DNA from: Fen-183 sp036504335
GTDB lineage: Bacteria; Acidobacteriota; Thermoanaerobaculia; UBA5066
Length of the DNA: 64,000 nucleotides
Assembly: GCA_036504335.1 (NCBI GenBank)
Contig: DASXVJ010000014.1
Coordinates: 62,001 to 126,000 of the forward strand
Reading direction: 5' to 3'
Position 1 is the first letter of the stretch. Every line of letters starts with the position of its first letter. Made by a program: the position numbers and the translations under genes. This document shows, piece by piece, positions 53,193-61,192 of this stretch. The notes beneath the pieces were generated by a model. The model saw nothing but the letters and a program-made list of their open reading frames with translations. It did not search any database and had not been told where the DNA came from.

Positions 53193-53207
53193 CCTGATTC
53201 ATCTGCT
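53193..53207 (+). promoter_or_regulatory. Recurrent motif CCTGATTCATCTGCT, copy 2
   Basis: It lies 13 nt past the stop of the acyl-CoA synthetase gene. No -10-like box follows at 25-26 nt and the next gene is on the other strand, so this copy has lost its promoter. It marks the left edge of the low-GC island. Confidence 0.45.
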
Positions 53208-53286
53208 TTTATTCCCGGCGCAGCGACTGACGGCGGGGGCGCGCTGCCCTTCCTGATGTTCCTTCCCTTTCAGACAACGGCTCGTG

Positions 53287-53637
53287 TTACGTCCGCCGCA
53301 CTCCTACAACCAAGAGAATGCACATCACGAGTACGAGAATCGCAGCCTCGGTTGCCGTCTTTGCGGCATCCGGCCAGTCAGCGCGGGACACCCAGACGCC
53401 CATAAGGATGGGGATGACGATCGTCAGGAACCGCGCACCATGCCGCATTCTCCATATGGGAGTCACGCCGATCGCTTGCAGCGACAAGACAATCCACATC
53501 CCGACTATCGGAAGTGCAACTCTGGCGAGTGCACCAGTGTCCGCGCCGAGCTTCCATCGCGCAACCAAAAGGGCGCCGCTCGTCAAGACGGTGTACATGA
53601 CGACAAGTGCAGCGCGGGCGACTTTAGGAGTTGTCAC
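53287..53637 (-). CDS. Four-helix membrane protein of unknown function (island gene)
   Basis: A 116-residue protein with four hydrophobic helices (AALVVMYTVLTSGALLVA, RVALPIVGMWIVLSLQAIG, FLTIVIPILMGVWV, AAILVLVMCILLVVGV). Codons are less GC-biased than those of neighbours. No family recognised. It lies 33 nt downstream (in its own direction) of an attC-like GTTGGGC, as a cassette gene would. The downstream neighbour on the other strand is unrelated. Confidence 0.55.
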   Translation of the reverse strand: MTTPKVARAALVVMYTVLTSGALLVARWKLGADTGALARVALPIVGMWIVLSLQAIGVTPIWRMRHGARFLTIVIPILMGVWVSRADWPDAAKTATEAAILVLVMCILLVVGVRRT

Positions 53638-53669
53638 GACCCTCGACCCTCACCACAGAGATCTCTGCC

Positions 53670-53708
53670 GCCCAACGATACGGGTGCAAAGCGATGTGAC
53701 ACGCGTGT
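53670..53708 (-). repeat. attC-like core site with nearby 12-bp palindrome
   Basis: On the minus strand GTTGGGC (53670-53676) fits the attC core consensus GTTRRRY. It lies about 35 nt past the stop of the gene at 53711, with the palindrome GACACGCGTGTC between. The left RYYYAAC half is not seen, so the site is incomplete at best. Confidence 0.25.
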
Positions 53709-53710
53709 CG

Positions 53711-54580
53711 CTACTCCTCAGATGGCTTGCATCTGACAGCGAGTCTAGAGACGACCGGACGGCCTTGGTCAAGGCGGATTTCAGTGACCGTATCGGCGGC
53801 GGAGACAGTCGTGCCCGACGGCCACACGGCTCGTTCCGTTCCGCTTGCTCGCATGACCGCACTCTGCCGATCCGCAGCAATTTCGATCGCTTCGATGGTC
53901 CTGTCCCACCGGAAGTCGAGCGCATGTTCAAACTGGTCGCGCATGAAGGCATCGTAATCGGACCGGGTTCGCACCGTTACCGAGCCGCAGTCCTGATGCG
54001 TTTCCATTTGGAAGTCTGGAGCGAGTAGACGAAGAACAGCCTCCGGGTCCCTCGCATAGTGAGCAATATCCACTCGGTTAATAAGGTCGCGTACGACGTC
54101 TTCCGTCAGGTTGTCGACGGAGACGTTGGAACGGACGTGAAGCGTGCTGCAGGCCACCGCGAGGAAGGCAACCGGCACGAGCCACCACGCCCGGACATGG
54201 ACCTGCACCGTTTCAAGAGTCATACGATTTCCAGTATTGCCGCTAACGATTCGAGTTCTACCAGTGCGGCCGGAAGGCGAATAGGGCCAGACTTGACCGG
54301 TAACTGAGTGGTAGGCGAGGAGGCCGCAGAGAGCGATGCCGAGCAAAAGGCCGAGGCTCGCTGCGGGGGCGCGCCACGCCCTGTACATGAGGAGCGCGAT
54401 GAGAGATGTAGCGACGTAGGCGAGGGGGTTGAGGGCGAAATGGAAGAGGATCCAGAGGGGAGCAACCGGCAGAACGAGCAGAGTGATTACTTCGAGAAGC
54501 ACGCCCGCAGTAATGGCGAGCCACGGCATGGCAAGCGCGACGAAATCACGGTGTTCGAGGTCGCGGTGGAGTGGACGCAC
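53711..54580 (-). CDS. Membrane protein / lipoprotein ORF, possibly two genes in one frame (island gene)
   Basis: A 289-residue open frame. Residues 15-100 hold three hydrophobic helices (ITAGVLLEVITLLVLPVAPLWILF and others). After residue 120 an internal Met begins what looks like a complete lipoprotein: MTLETVQVHVRAWWLVPVAFLAVACST, with the Cys lipobox, then an NTF2/SnoaL-like domain (RVDIAHYARDPEAVLRLLAPDFQM). The real genes may therefore be a short membrane protein and a separate 170-residue lipoprotein starting at 54223. CTAACGAT at 54243 lies just upstream of that internal start. The first start, GTG 54580, is 19 nt from an attC-like core. Function unknown. Confidence 0.5.
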   Translation of the reverse strand: MRPLHRDLEHRDFVALAMPWLAITAGVLLEVITLLVLPVAPLWILFHFALNPLAYVATSLIALLMYRAWRAPAASLGLLLGIALCGLLAYHSVTGQVWPYSPSGRTGRTRIVSGNTGNRMTLETVQVHVRAWWLVPVAFLAVACSTLHVRSNVSVDNLTEDVVRDLINRVDIAHYARDPEAVLRLLAPDFQMETHQDCGSVTVRTRSDYDAFMRDQFEHALDFRWDRTIEAIEIAADRQSAVMRASGTERAVWPSGTTVSAADTVTEIRLDQGRPVVSRLAVRCKPSEE

Positions 54581-54598
54581 AGGGTCAGTGGCTTCGCT

Positions 54599-54637
54599 GC
54601 CTAACGATGCGCCTAGTGCGCGCTCTTCCGCACTAGG
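54599..54637 (-). repeat. attC-like site with 9-bp hairpin
   Basis: On the minus strand, CCTAGTGCG and CGCACTAGG pair around an 8-nt loop (54612-54637). Six bases after the hairpin comes GTTAGGC (54599-54605), the standard integron attC core. The hairpin includes the stop codon of the gene at 54613. Confidence 0.35.
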
Positions 54638-55164
54638 TCACGCAGCTCTGCGATCGAGATGCCGCCAAGTCCACCGATACGGTCGCCGGTGAAGGAATAC
54701 GACAAGCGCATCTCCGCCGGAGACCCGACGAGGAAGACGACCTGTCCGTCACCGCACGTTTCATTTTCCTTCGGTCTATAGGACAGCTCCCGAAACTCGT
54801 CGCCTACGGCGTAGTACACCGTCGTCGCTGGATCTCGTTTGAGGAACTCAGCGACAACCGCCTTGAATCTCTTTCCCTCAGGCATGTAGGTCACGAGGAG
54901 AATGACGCTCGAACGGGAAATCATCTTCTCTGGCGGCAGGTGTTGGAGCGGGATTTCGGGCGTCAGCTGCGCCACGGGCTGGGTCAGGGTGGACACGTGC
55001 TCGGTGGAACCAGTTGTCTGGCGCGCGAATCGGGATGTCTGGAAAGACCACCAGCCGGAAAGAGCGAGCTGCGCCAGTTGCAGGACGAATGTGCAGGTCA
55101 AGACCACCGTAAGACCCTTGATGGCCTTCGTTAGTGCTGGGAGGGTGCTGCTGTCGTCGCTCAT
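54613..55164 (-). CDS. Single-pass membrane protein of unknown function (island gene)
   Basis: A 183-residue protein with one N-terminal membrane helix (GLTVVLTCTFVLQLAQLALSGWW) and a soluble periplasmic domain. The latter has strand-helix segments such as SSVILLVTYMPEGKRFKAVVAEFLK and VVFLVGSPAEMRLSYSF, reminiscent of a small alpha/beta domain but matching no family I know. Composition is lower in GC than the surroundings. Its stop lies within a hairpin adjoining an attC-like core. Confidence 0.55.
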   Translation of the reverse strand: MSDDSSTLPALTKAIKGLTVVLTCTFVLQLAQLALSGWWSFQTSRFARQTTGSTEHVSTLTQPVAQLTPEIPLQHLPPEKMISRSSVILLVTYMPEGKRFKAVVAEFLKRDPATTVYYAVGDEFRELSYRPKENETCGDGQVVFLVGSPAEMRLSYSFTGDRIGGLGGISIAELRDLVRKSAH

Positions 55165-55519
55165 GGTTCAGGTGACGATAGCCCTCCATCTCGATCACAG
55201 CGTGATGCAGCCTGATCAGGGCGCGGCGGCTCTGACGCGTAGAAGCTCAAGTGTTCCCACGCCAAAAAGACTCCTTGAGCTTCTCCTCCTCAGGAGTAAG
55301 AGCCTCCAGTCGCTGAGCGGTGCAATGAAGCTCGAGCATCACACTCTGACCACGGGAGAAGCCTCCCCGCCATTGAATCGCCACTGGCTCTTTCAGGTGT
55401 GAAGACGAAGTGATTCGAAGTCAGGGGGATAGGCTCAGCTGAGCCGCTGATCCCTGATTCATCTGCTTCGTTCCCCCCTCCGGCGCCGCGGCTAAGATCT
55501 CGTCTCAAGGAGGCCGCCC
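55165..55519. other. 355-bp region without a convincing gene
   Basis: The only sizeable gap in the window. Minus-strand positions about 55242-55400 hold an open frame without an early start. It reads LKEPVAIQWRGGFSRGQ, then MLELHCTAQRLEALTPEEEK and ESFWRGNT before a stop, and looks like the tail of a broken gene. The right part holds motif copy 3 and the TAAGAT promoter box of the gene at 55520. Confidence 0.4.
55453..55467 (+). promoter_or_regulatory. Recurrent motif CCTGATTCATCTGCT, copy 3
   Basis: It lies 25 nt upstream of the -10-like TAAGAT (55493-55498) and 52 nt before the GTG at 55520. Copy 1 also ends 52 nt before its start codon. Confidence 0.5.
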
Positions 55520-55789
55520 GTGAGCCAGGGAAACCAGCCCGTCGTCGCGATGCTCAGCCCCGCCGAGATGGAGCTGATCCGCCTGCTCCGCGAGCCCTCC
55601 ACGTCTCCCGTCCGCGCCCGTGTCAAGACCGTCGTCGAGGGCCTGCTCATGGCCGCAAAAGAGCCGTTCTGCCCCGAGAAGCCCTGTCCGCAGGCGCCGG
55701 GGGAGTGCGATCGCTGCTCGCAGACCCTGCGCGTTCTCGAGGGTCTCGAGGCGATGGAGATGCAGATCAAGGGGCTTCCCGGCGCCTGA
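55520..55789 (+). CDS. Small Cys-rich protein, paralogue of the one at 50692
   Basis: An 89-residue protein. LSPAEMELIRLLREPSTSPVRARVKTVVEGLLMAA is followed by CPEKPCPQAPGECDRC and the helix VLEGLEAMEMQIKGLPGA. Four cysteines in two pairs suggest a metal site. Its paralogue lies inside the ferredoxin oxidoreductase operon, and the two share the upstream CCTGATTCATCTGCT element, which argues for co-regulation. AAGGAGG at 55507-55513 is a strong ribosome-binding site for the GTG start. An oligopeptidase B gene follows after 33 nt. Confidence 0.75.
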   Translation: MSQGNQPVVAMLSPAEMELIRLLREPSTSPVRARVKTVVEGLLMAAKEPFCPEKPCPQAPGECDRCSQTLRVLEGLEAMEMQIKGLPGA

Positions 55790-55822
55790 GGTAACCTCGC
55801 CTCCTTCGGACAGGAGGCCCCC

Positions 55823-57961
55823 GTGCGCGCTGCGTCCCTGCGCCTCGTCCTCGCCGCAATGACCATCGCCACCACCAACACCCCCGCCCAGACGGCCCCG
55901 GCGCCGCCCACTCCACCAGTGGCCAAGCAGGTGGAGAAGGTCCACCTCCTCCACGGCGACCCGCGGCCCGACCCGTACTTCTGGCTGCGCGACAAGCCGA
56001 ACCCGGAGGTCGCGTCCTACCTCGAGGCGGAAAACGCCTACACCGACGCGGTCCTCAAGCCCACCGAGACGCTCCAGAAGGCGCTCTACGACGAGATGCT
56101 CTCCCACGTGAAGGAGACGGACCTGTCCGTTCCCTACCGCGACGGCGCGTTCCTCTACTACTACCGGACCGAGAAGGGGAAGCAGTACCGGATCCACTGC
56201 CGCAAGAGCGCGGGGGACGGCGCCGAGCAGATCCTCCTCGACCTGAACGCGCTCGCCGAGGGAAAGAAGTTCATGTCCCTCGGCGCGTTCCGCCCGTCGG
56301 ACGACGGGAGCCTCCTCGCGTACTCGACCGACGATACGGGCTTCCGCCAGTACACGCTGGCCGTGAAGGACATGAAGACCGGCGCGCTCCTCCCCGAACG
56401 GATGCTGCGCGTCACGAGCGTCGCGTGGGCGGCGGACGGGAAGACCCTCTTCTACTCCGTCGAGGACGAGACGACGAAGCGCTCCCACCGGGTCTACCGG
56501 CACAAGGTCGGAACGCCGGCGTCCGGCGACGCCCTGCTCTACGAGGAGAAGGACGAGCGGTTCAACGTCGGCGTCGGCCGCACCCGGAGCCGCGCCTGGA
56601 TCGTGATGGAAAGCTCCAGCCACACGACCTCGGAAGCCCGCGTCCTCCCGGCCGGCGCGCCCGAGGGCGAGTGGACGCTCGTCGCGCCGCGCGAGCAGGA
56701 CCACGAGTACTACGTCGAGCACCGCGGCGACCTCTTCTACATCCGGACGAACTCCGGAGGGCGCAATTTCCGCCTCGTGACGGCTCCCGCCGCCGCGCCG
56801 GGCCGCGCGAACTGGAAGGAGCTCGTCCCGCATCGCGCCGACGTCATGCTCACGGGCATCGACCTCTTCAAGGACCACCTCGTCCTCGAGGAGCGCGCGA
56901 ACGGCCTCCCGCGTTTCACGGTCCGGAGCTTCGCGACGGGCGGCTCGCACACGGTTGCGTTCCCCGAGCCCGTCTACGTGGCGTCTCCGGACACGAACCG
57001 CGTCTGGGACACGAAGATCTTCCGCTACGGCTACCAGTCGTTCGTGACGCCGCAGTCCGTCTTCGACTACGACATGGACGCGCGTAAGGCGACGCTCCTC
57101 AAGGAGTGGGAAGTCCCGGGCTACGACCGGACGCAGTACTCGTCGGCGCGCCTCTGGGCGACGGCGGCGGACGGGACGAAGATTCCGCTCTCGGTCGTCT
57201 GGCGCTCGAAGACGGCGGACGGCAAGACGAAGACGCTGAAGGATGGGCCGTTCCCGACGCTCCTCTACGGCTACGGCTCGTACGGCATCTCGATCGGCGT
57301 TTCGTTCCGGTCCGACCGGCTCCCGCTCCTCGACCGCGGGTTCGCGTACGTCGTCGCGCACATCCGCGGCGGCGGCGAGATGGGGAAGGCCTGGCACGAC
57401 GCCGGGCGGATGAAGAACAAGATGAACACGTTCACGGACTTCATCGCTGCCGGCGAGCACCTCGTCGCGGAGAAGATCGCCGCGAAGGACCGCCTCGCCG
57501 CCGAGGGCGGGAGCGCGGGCGGCCTCCTCATGGGCGCCGTCGTGAACATGCGCCCCGATCTCTTCTCGGCCGTCATCGCGCACGTGCCGTTCGTGGACGT
57601 CCTCAACACGATGAGCGACGCCACGCTGCCGCTCACGGTCGGCGAGTACGAAGAGTGGGGAAACCCGGCGAAGAAGGACGAGTACGACTTCATCCGGACG
57701 TACTGCCCGTACACGAACCTCAAGAAGGGCGCGTACCCGGCGCTGCTCGTCAAGACGTCGTTCAACGACAGCCAGGTCTTCTACCACGAGCCCGCGAAGT
57801 ACGTCGCGCGCCTGCGCACGTTGAAGACGGACGCAAGCCCGCTCCTCCTCAAGACGAACATGGCGGCCGGGCACGGCGGCGCGTCGGGGCGGTACGACTT
57901 CCTGCACGAGATCGCGCTCGACGAGGCTTTCCTGCTGACGCGGTTCGGCGTGGAGAAGTAA
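55823..57961 (+). CDS. ptrB: Oligopeptidase B-like S9A prolyl oligopeptidase, exported
   Basis: A 712-residue serine peptidase with a signal-like N-terminus. A propeller domain starts DPYFWLRDKPNPEVASYLEAENAYTDAV, characteristic of oligopeptidase B. The catalytic part has YGYGSYGISIGVSFRSDRLPLLDRGF, RGGGEMGKAWHDAGR, the Ser elbow AAEGGSAGGLLMGAV (near residue 562), FNDSQVFYHEPAKYVARLR (Asp near 649) and AGHGGASGRYDFL (His near 683). It cleaves after basic residues in short peptides. GGACAGGAGG precedes the GTG. It is one of several peptidases in this window, fitting a protein-consuming lifestyle. Confidence 0.93.
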   Translation: MRAASLRLVLAAMTIATTNTPAQTAPAPPTPPVAKQVEKVHLLHGDPRPDPYFWLRDKPNPEVASYLEAENAYTDAVLKPTETLQKALYDEMLSHVKETDLSVPYRDGAFLYYYRTEKGKQYRIHCRKSAGDGAEQILLDLNALAEGKKFMSLGAFRPSDDGSLLAYSTDDTGFRQYTLAVKDMKTGALLPERMLRVTSVAWAADGKTLFYSVEDETTKRSHRVYRHKVGTPASGDALLYEEKDERFNVGVGRTRSRAWIVMESSSHTTSEARVLPAGAPEGEWTLVAPREQDHEYYVEHRGDLFYIRTNSGGRNFRLVTAPAAAPGRANWKELVPHRADVMLTGIDLFKDHLVLEERANGLPRFTVRSFATGGSHTVAFPEPVYVASPDTNRVWDTKIFRYGYQSFVTPQSVFDYDMDARKATLLKEWEVPGYDRTQYSSARLWATAADGTKIPLSVVWRSKTADGKTKTLKDGPFPTLLYGYGSYGISIGVSFRSDRLPLLDRGFAYVVAHIRGGGEMGKAWHDAGRMKNKMNTFTDFIAAGEHLVAEKIAAKDRLAAEGGSAGGLLMGAVVNMRPDLFSAVIAHVPFVDVLNTMSDATLPLTVGEYEEWGNPAKKDEYDFIRTYCPYTNLKKGAYPALLVKTSFNDSQVFYHEPAKYVARLRTLKTDASPLLLKTNMAAGHGGASGRYDFLHEIALDEAFLLTRFGVEK

Positions 57962-57971
57962 GGCCGCCGGC

Positions 57972-59453
57972 GTGACGACCGGGGACGGCCGGCCAGCGCC
58001 CCGAAACGCGGCGTCGATCCTGGCGCTCGCGGCGATCCTGGGTGTGTTCGTCCTCCTGAGGCTTCCGCTCCTTTCCGTCGGCGCCGCGCCGCGCGGCTGG
58101 AACGGGGACGCCTCGATCTTCGGCCTCATGGCGAAGAAGATCCACGACGGCGAGGGGTTCGACGTCTTTTACTGGGGCCAGAACTACATGGGTCCCCTGA
58201 CGTCCGCGCTCGCGGCGGGTCTCCGCCGGGCTTTCCTGGATCCCGCGGGCTTCGGGGCGGAGGCGGGGCCCATCGCCTTGCGCCTCGCGATCCTGGTTGA
58301 GCTCGCCGTGGGGAGCGCGTTCTTCGTCGCGGGGCTCGCGCGGCTCTTCGGCCAGACGGTCGCGCTCGGCACGGGCCTCGCGCTCGCGCTCGGCCCGCCC
58401 CACCTCATCCGCCTCGCGGCGGGGGAACGGCCCGGGCCGGAGATGGCGTTCGCGCTCGGGTCCTTCCTGTTCTGGCTGGCGGCGGACGCGCTGAGCCGGC
58501 CGCAGGCAGTTCTGGACCGCCCCGCAGGCCGCTTCGTCTTCGGGCTCGTCGCCGGGATCGGCTGGTGGATGAACCAGACGATCGTCTTCGTTCTCGTGCC
58601 CGCCGCGTCCGTGGCCCTGCTGCGGCCCGGACCGCGCCGGATACGCGTCGTGGCGCCGCTGCTCGCCGGCTTCGTTCTCGGGTACGCGCCGGTCTGGATG
58701 GGACGCGTTTTCGGCTGGTACGAGATTCACCTCGGATCACCCGTGCCGCCGTTGTGGCTGTCGAGCCTTCCGGCGCGCCTGCCCCGGTTCCTCGGAGCGG
58801 ACGCCTGGCGATTCTTCGGGCTCGACGGCGTCCTGCCGGCGCCACTCCTCGCCCTGGCCGCACTGGTCTTCGTGACGCTCCTGTTGTCGTGGCGTCCCTG
58901 GTCCGGCGGCGTCGTGTTCGTGGCCGCGATCGCGGGGATCGGGGCAGCGGTCTCGTTTCTCGCGGAGATCGACCCGGCGGGGGATCGTTACCTGACGCCG
59001 GCTCTCCCTTCGGCGATTGCGCTCGTCCTCGTCGTGGCCGCGGAGGCGGAAGCCCGGCTCCGCCGCCGAATCCCCGCCGCCGTCTCTTTGCTCGTCTCGG
59101 TGGGGCTCGCGCTCTTCGCGGCTTACTCTCTGTCGGCGCGGGCCCGGGCCACCGTCGAAGGCCTCCTCAGCGAGCCCGACCGCCGCGGGCCGCTCCGGGC
59201 GATCGGGGAAGGGGGATACACGGTCTGCCACGCGGGCTACGACAGGGCTTACACGCTCCAGTTCCTGAGCGACGAGTCCGTCCAGTTCATCCCGTTCCAC
59301 GGCCCCGACCGCAATCGGGCGCTCTCGGCGCGGCTGCGCGCCGAGCCGGGCCCTCAGTGCCTCGTGACGGACGACGGCGCCGTGCGGCCGTGGCTCCCGT
59401 CCGACGCCGCGCAGGAGGGCGGCCCCGCGCGGCGCCGCGCGGAGAAGCGTTGA
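57972..59453 (+). CDS. Multi-pass membrane glycosyltransferase-like protein (GT-C superfamily)
   Basis: A 493-residue protein starting at GTG with about ten hydrophobic helices. The first loop GWNGDASIFGLMAKKIHDGEGFDVFYWGQNYMG matches the pattern of GT39/ArnT-like proteins, where an acidic pair in this loop binds the lipid-linked sugar substrate. Here the sequence has GDAS rather than DE, leaving one acidic residue. The C-terminal 90 residues form a periplasmic domain. It would transfer a sugar from a polyprenyl carrier to a lipid or protein. Substrate unknown. It follows the peptidase gene by 10 nt. Confidence 0.68.
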   Translation: MTTGDGRPAPRNAASILALAAILGVFVLLRLPLLSVGAAPRGWNGDASIFGLMAKKIHDGEGFDVFYWGQNYMGPLTSALAAGLRRAFLDPAGFGAEAGPIALRLAILVELAVGSAFFVAGLARLFGQTVALGTGLALALGPPHLIRLAAGERPGPEMAFALGSFLFWLAADALSRPQAVLDRPAGRFVFGLVAGIGWWMNQTIVFVLVPAASVALLRPGPRRIRVVAPLLAGFVLGYAPVWMGRVFGWYEIHLGSPVPPLWLSSLPARLPRFLGADAWRFFGLDGVLPAPLLALAALVFVTLLLSWRPWSGGVVFVAAIAGIGAAVSFLAEIDPAGDRYLTPALPSAIALVLVVAAEAEARLRRRIPAAVSLLVSVGLALFAAYSLSARARATVEGLLSEPDRRGPLRAIGEGGYTVCHAGYDRAYTLQFLSDESVQFIPFHGPDRNRALSARLRAEPGPQCLVTDDGAVRPWLPSDAAQEGGPARRRAEKR

Positions 59454-59543
59454 AATCCGGACTCCCGGCCGCCGCCGTCCTCGCGAGCGGGCGAGACCGG
59501 ATCTCATCTTCGAGCACCGCTATGCTCGGGACACCCCGACAGC

Positions 59544-60017
59544 ATGTCCGCCGAAGACCACGCGAACGTCCCCGTGATTCCGCCCGTCTTCTTCGGGCTC
59601 GGGATCGGCGCGGGGTATCTCATGCGGTGGCTCGTCCCGGTCCGGCTCGTACCGCTGCGACTCGAGGGCGAGGCGTGTTTCGCCGGCGCCGCGATCTCTC
59701 TTCTCGGCCTCGCGTTCGGCGGCTGGGCGTTCTTCACGTTCGTGCGCGCGAAGACGACGCCGCATCCGAACCACCCCGTGAGCGCGCTCGTGACGTGGGG
59801 GCCCTACCGCATCTCGCGCAATCCCATGTATGTCGGCCTTTCCGTCTTCACGGCGGGTCTCGCGCTCGTCGCGAACACCGCGTGGCTCCTCGTCGCGCTC
59901 CCGCTCGTCTGGTTTGCTCTGCGCCGCCTCGTGATCGACCGCGAGGAGGCCTACCTGACGCGCAGGTTCGGGGAGGACTACCTGTCCTTCAAGGCCCGCA
60001 CGCGCCGCTGGATCTGA
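59544..60017 (+). CDS. Isoprenylcysteine carboxyl methyltransferase-like membrane methyltransferase (ICMT/PEMT family)
   Basis: A 157-residue protein with about four hydrophobic helices. The conserved C-terminal part is HPVSALVTWGPYRISRNPMYVGL followed by DREEAYLTRRFGEDYLSFKARTRRWI, the S-adenosylmethionine-binding signature (R-N-P-x-Y and E-E-x-x-L-x-x-x-F-G-x-x-Y). Bacterial members methylate lipids or unknown isoprenoid or phenolic substrates. TATGCT at 59521-59526 lies 17 nt before the ATG. Confidence 0.88.
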   Translation: MSAEDHANVPVIPPVFFGLGIGAGYLMRWLVPVRLVPLRLEGEACFAGAAISLLGLAFGGWAFFTFVRAKTTPHPNHPVSALVTWGPYRISRNPMYVGLSVFTAGLALVANTAWLLVALPLVWFALRRLVIDREEAYLTRRFGEDYLSFKARTRRWI

Positions 60018-60023
60018 CGCGCC

Positions 60024-61190
60024 TCACGCGGCGCGCAGGCCGGCCACGATCGGGCGCCGCGCGGCCAGCACGGCCGGGACGATCGCCGAGAAGACGCCCA
60101 CGACCAGCGCGACGAGAGCCGCGAGCGCGACGACCTCGGGAAAGATCGTCATCCCGGCCGCGAACGGCGCCAGCCGCGTTTCCATGAGCGCGCCCTTGAG
60201 GCGCGAGAACGCCGCGACGAAGACGAGGAACCCGAGGCCCCCGCCGACGCCGGCAAGCGCGAGGCTCTCGCTCATGACGAGGCCCACGATCCGCGGCCGC
60301 GAGAAGCCGAGCGTCCGGAGGACCGCGATCTCCACGACGCGCTCGCGCACGTTGAGCGCGACCGTGTTCGCCGCGACGACGACGACGACGCCGATGATGA
60401 TGACGCCCATCGCGGTGAGGAGCATCTGGACGTTCCACAGCAGCGAGACGAAGCCCAGCGTGAACGCGTTCTCGCTCTCCGTCTTCGTCGGGTGCGGCGA
60501 GTTCTCGTAGAAGTCGTCGATCTGCTTCGGGAGGCGCCCGGCGCAGGCGGCGTCCGCGCAGCGCGTCCAGATCGTCGAGACGGTGCCGCGGAAGGGCGGC
60601 CAGGCCTCTTCGAGGTACGCGCGGTGGAAGAAGATGCTCGCGGAGTTCTCGTACGGCAGGCTGTAGACGGCCTGAACCGTGAACGTGAGGTCGACGGGAT
60701 AGAGCGTCCCCTTGATCGTCACGGAGTCGCCGATCTTCCAGCCGTACTTCTTCACGAGCGCGACGCCCACGAGACCGCCCGCGCGGTCCCGCTTCCACTC
60801 CTCCGCGGAGCCCTGCACGATCTGCGCGTCGTCGAAGACCTCGAGGAACGCCTGCGGATCGACGGCGAAGCGCGGGAAAACGTTGCCGGCGCTCGCATCG
60901 CGGTAGAAGCCGGCAATGCGGTCGATCGGCGTGATCGCGCGGACGCCCTCGAGGGGGGCGATGCGGTTCACGACCGCGTACGGAAGGGGCGTCGTGAGGC
61001 CGACCTTGTGGCGCGTCACGAGGCGATAGAGGCCGCGCTCGCGCGCCGGGTCGGGCAAGTGCAGCGTCCGGAGGAACGTCGCCATGAACGCCACGAGGAA
61101 GACGGGAAACAGGATCGAGCCGACGGTCAGGATCGTCCGCGTCTTCTTGCGCAGCAGATTCTTCAGGACGAACGGCAGGAAGCGGAGCAC
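60024..61190 (-). CDS. FtsX-family ABC transporter permease (orphan)
   Basis: A 388-residue permease. One helix near the N-terminus (ILTVGSILFPVFLVAFMATFL) is followed by a periplasmic domain of about 200 residues and three C-terminal helices of the MacB/LolE type (LLTAMGVIIIGVVVVVAANTVALNVRERVVEIAVLRTLGFSR is the typical loop). No ATP-binding gene is adjacent in the window, so it either uses one encoded elsewhere or the partner was lost. GTG 61190 begins 2 nt after the aminopeptidase stop, implying co-translation. Confidence 0.88.
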   Translation of the reverse strand: MLRFLPFVLKNLLRKKTRTILTVGSILFPVFLVAFMATFLRTLHLPDPARERGLYRLVTRHKVGLTTPLPYAVVNRIAPLEGVRAITPIDRIAGFYRDASAGNVFPRFAVDPQAFLEVFDDAQIVQGSAEEWKRDRAGGLVGVALVKKYGWKIGDSVTIKGTLYPVDLTFTVQAVYSLPYENSASIFFHRAYLEEAWPPFRGTVSTIWTRCADAACAGRLPKQIDDFYENSPHPTKTESENAFTLGFVSLLWNVQMLLTAMGVIIIGVVVVVAANTVALNVRERVVEIAVLRTLGFSRPRIVGLVMSESLALAGVGGGLGFLVFVAAFSRLKGALMETRLAPFAAGMTIFPEVVALAALVALVVGVFSAIVPAVLAARRPIVAGLRAA

Positions 61191-61192
61191 GG

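Larger units (their letters stand above)
53193..55467. mobile_element. Candidate inserted low-GC island between direct repeats
   Basis: The segment between two copies of CCTGATTCATCTGCTT (16 bp identical) has clearly lower GC and mixed codon endings, and carries three minus-strand genes of no recognised family. The flanking genes are related: the small Cys-rich protein on the right is a paralogue of one in the left operon. Removing the segment would put copy 2 straight in front of the promoter of the gene at 55520. No transposase or integrase is inside. Two sites inside resemble integron attC core sites. Confidence 0.4.

Noticed and set aside
55505..58129. 874-aa open frame on the minus strand opposite oligopeptidase B
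   Set aside because: Antisense shadow; the opposite strand has the full S9 catalytic triad.
60018..60035. CGCGCC/GGCGCG hairpin between the methyltransferase and permease genes
   Set aside because: A six-base GC stem is expected by chance at this composition and there is no T-run; not listed as a terminator.
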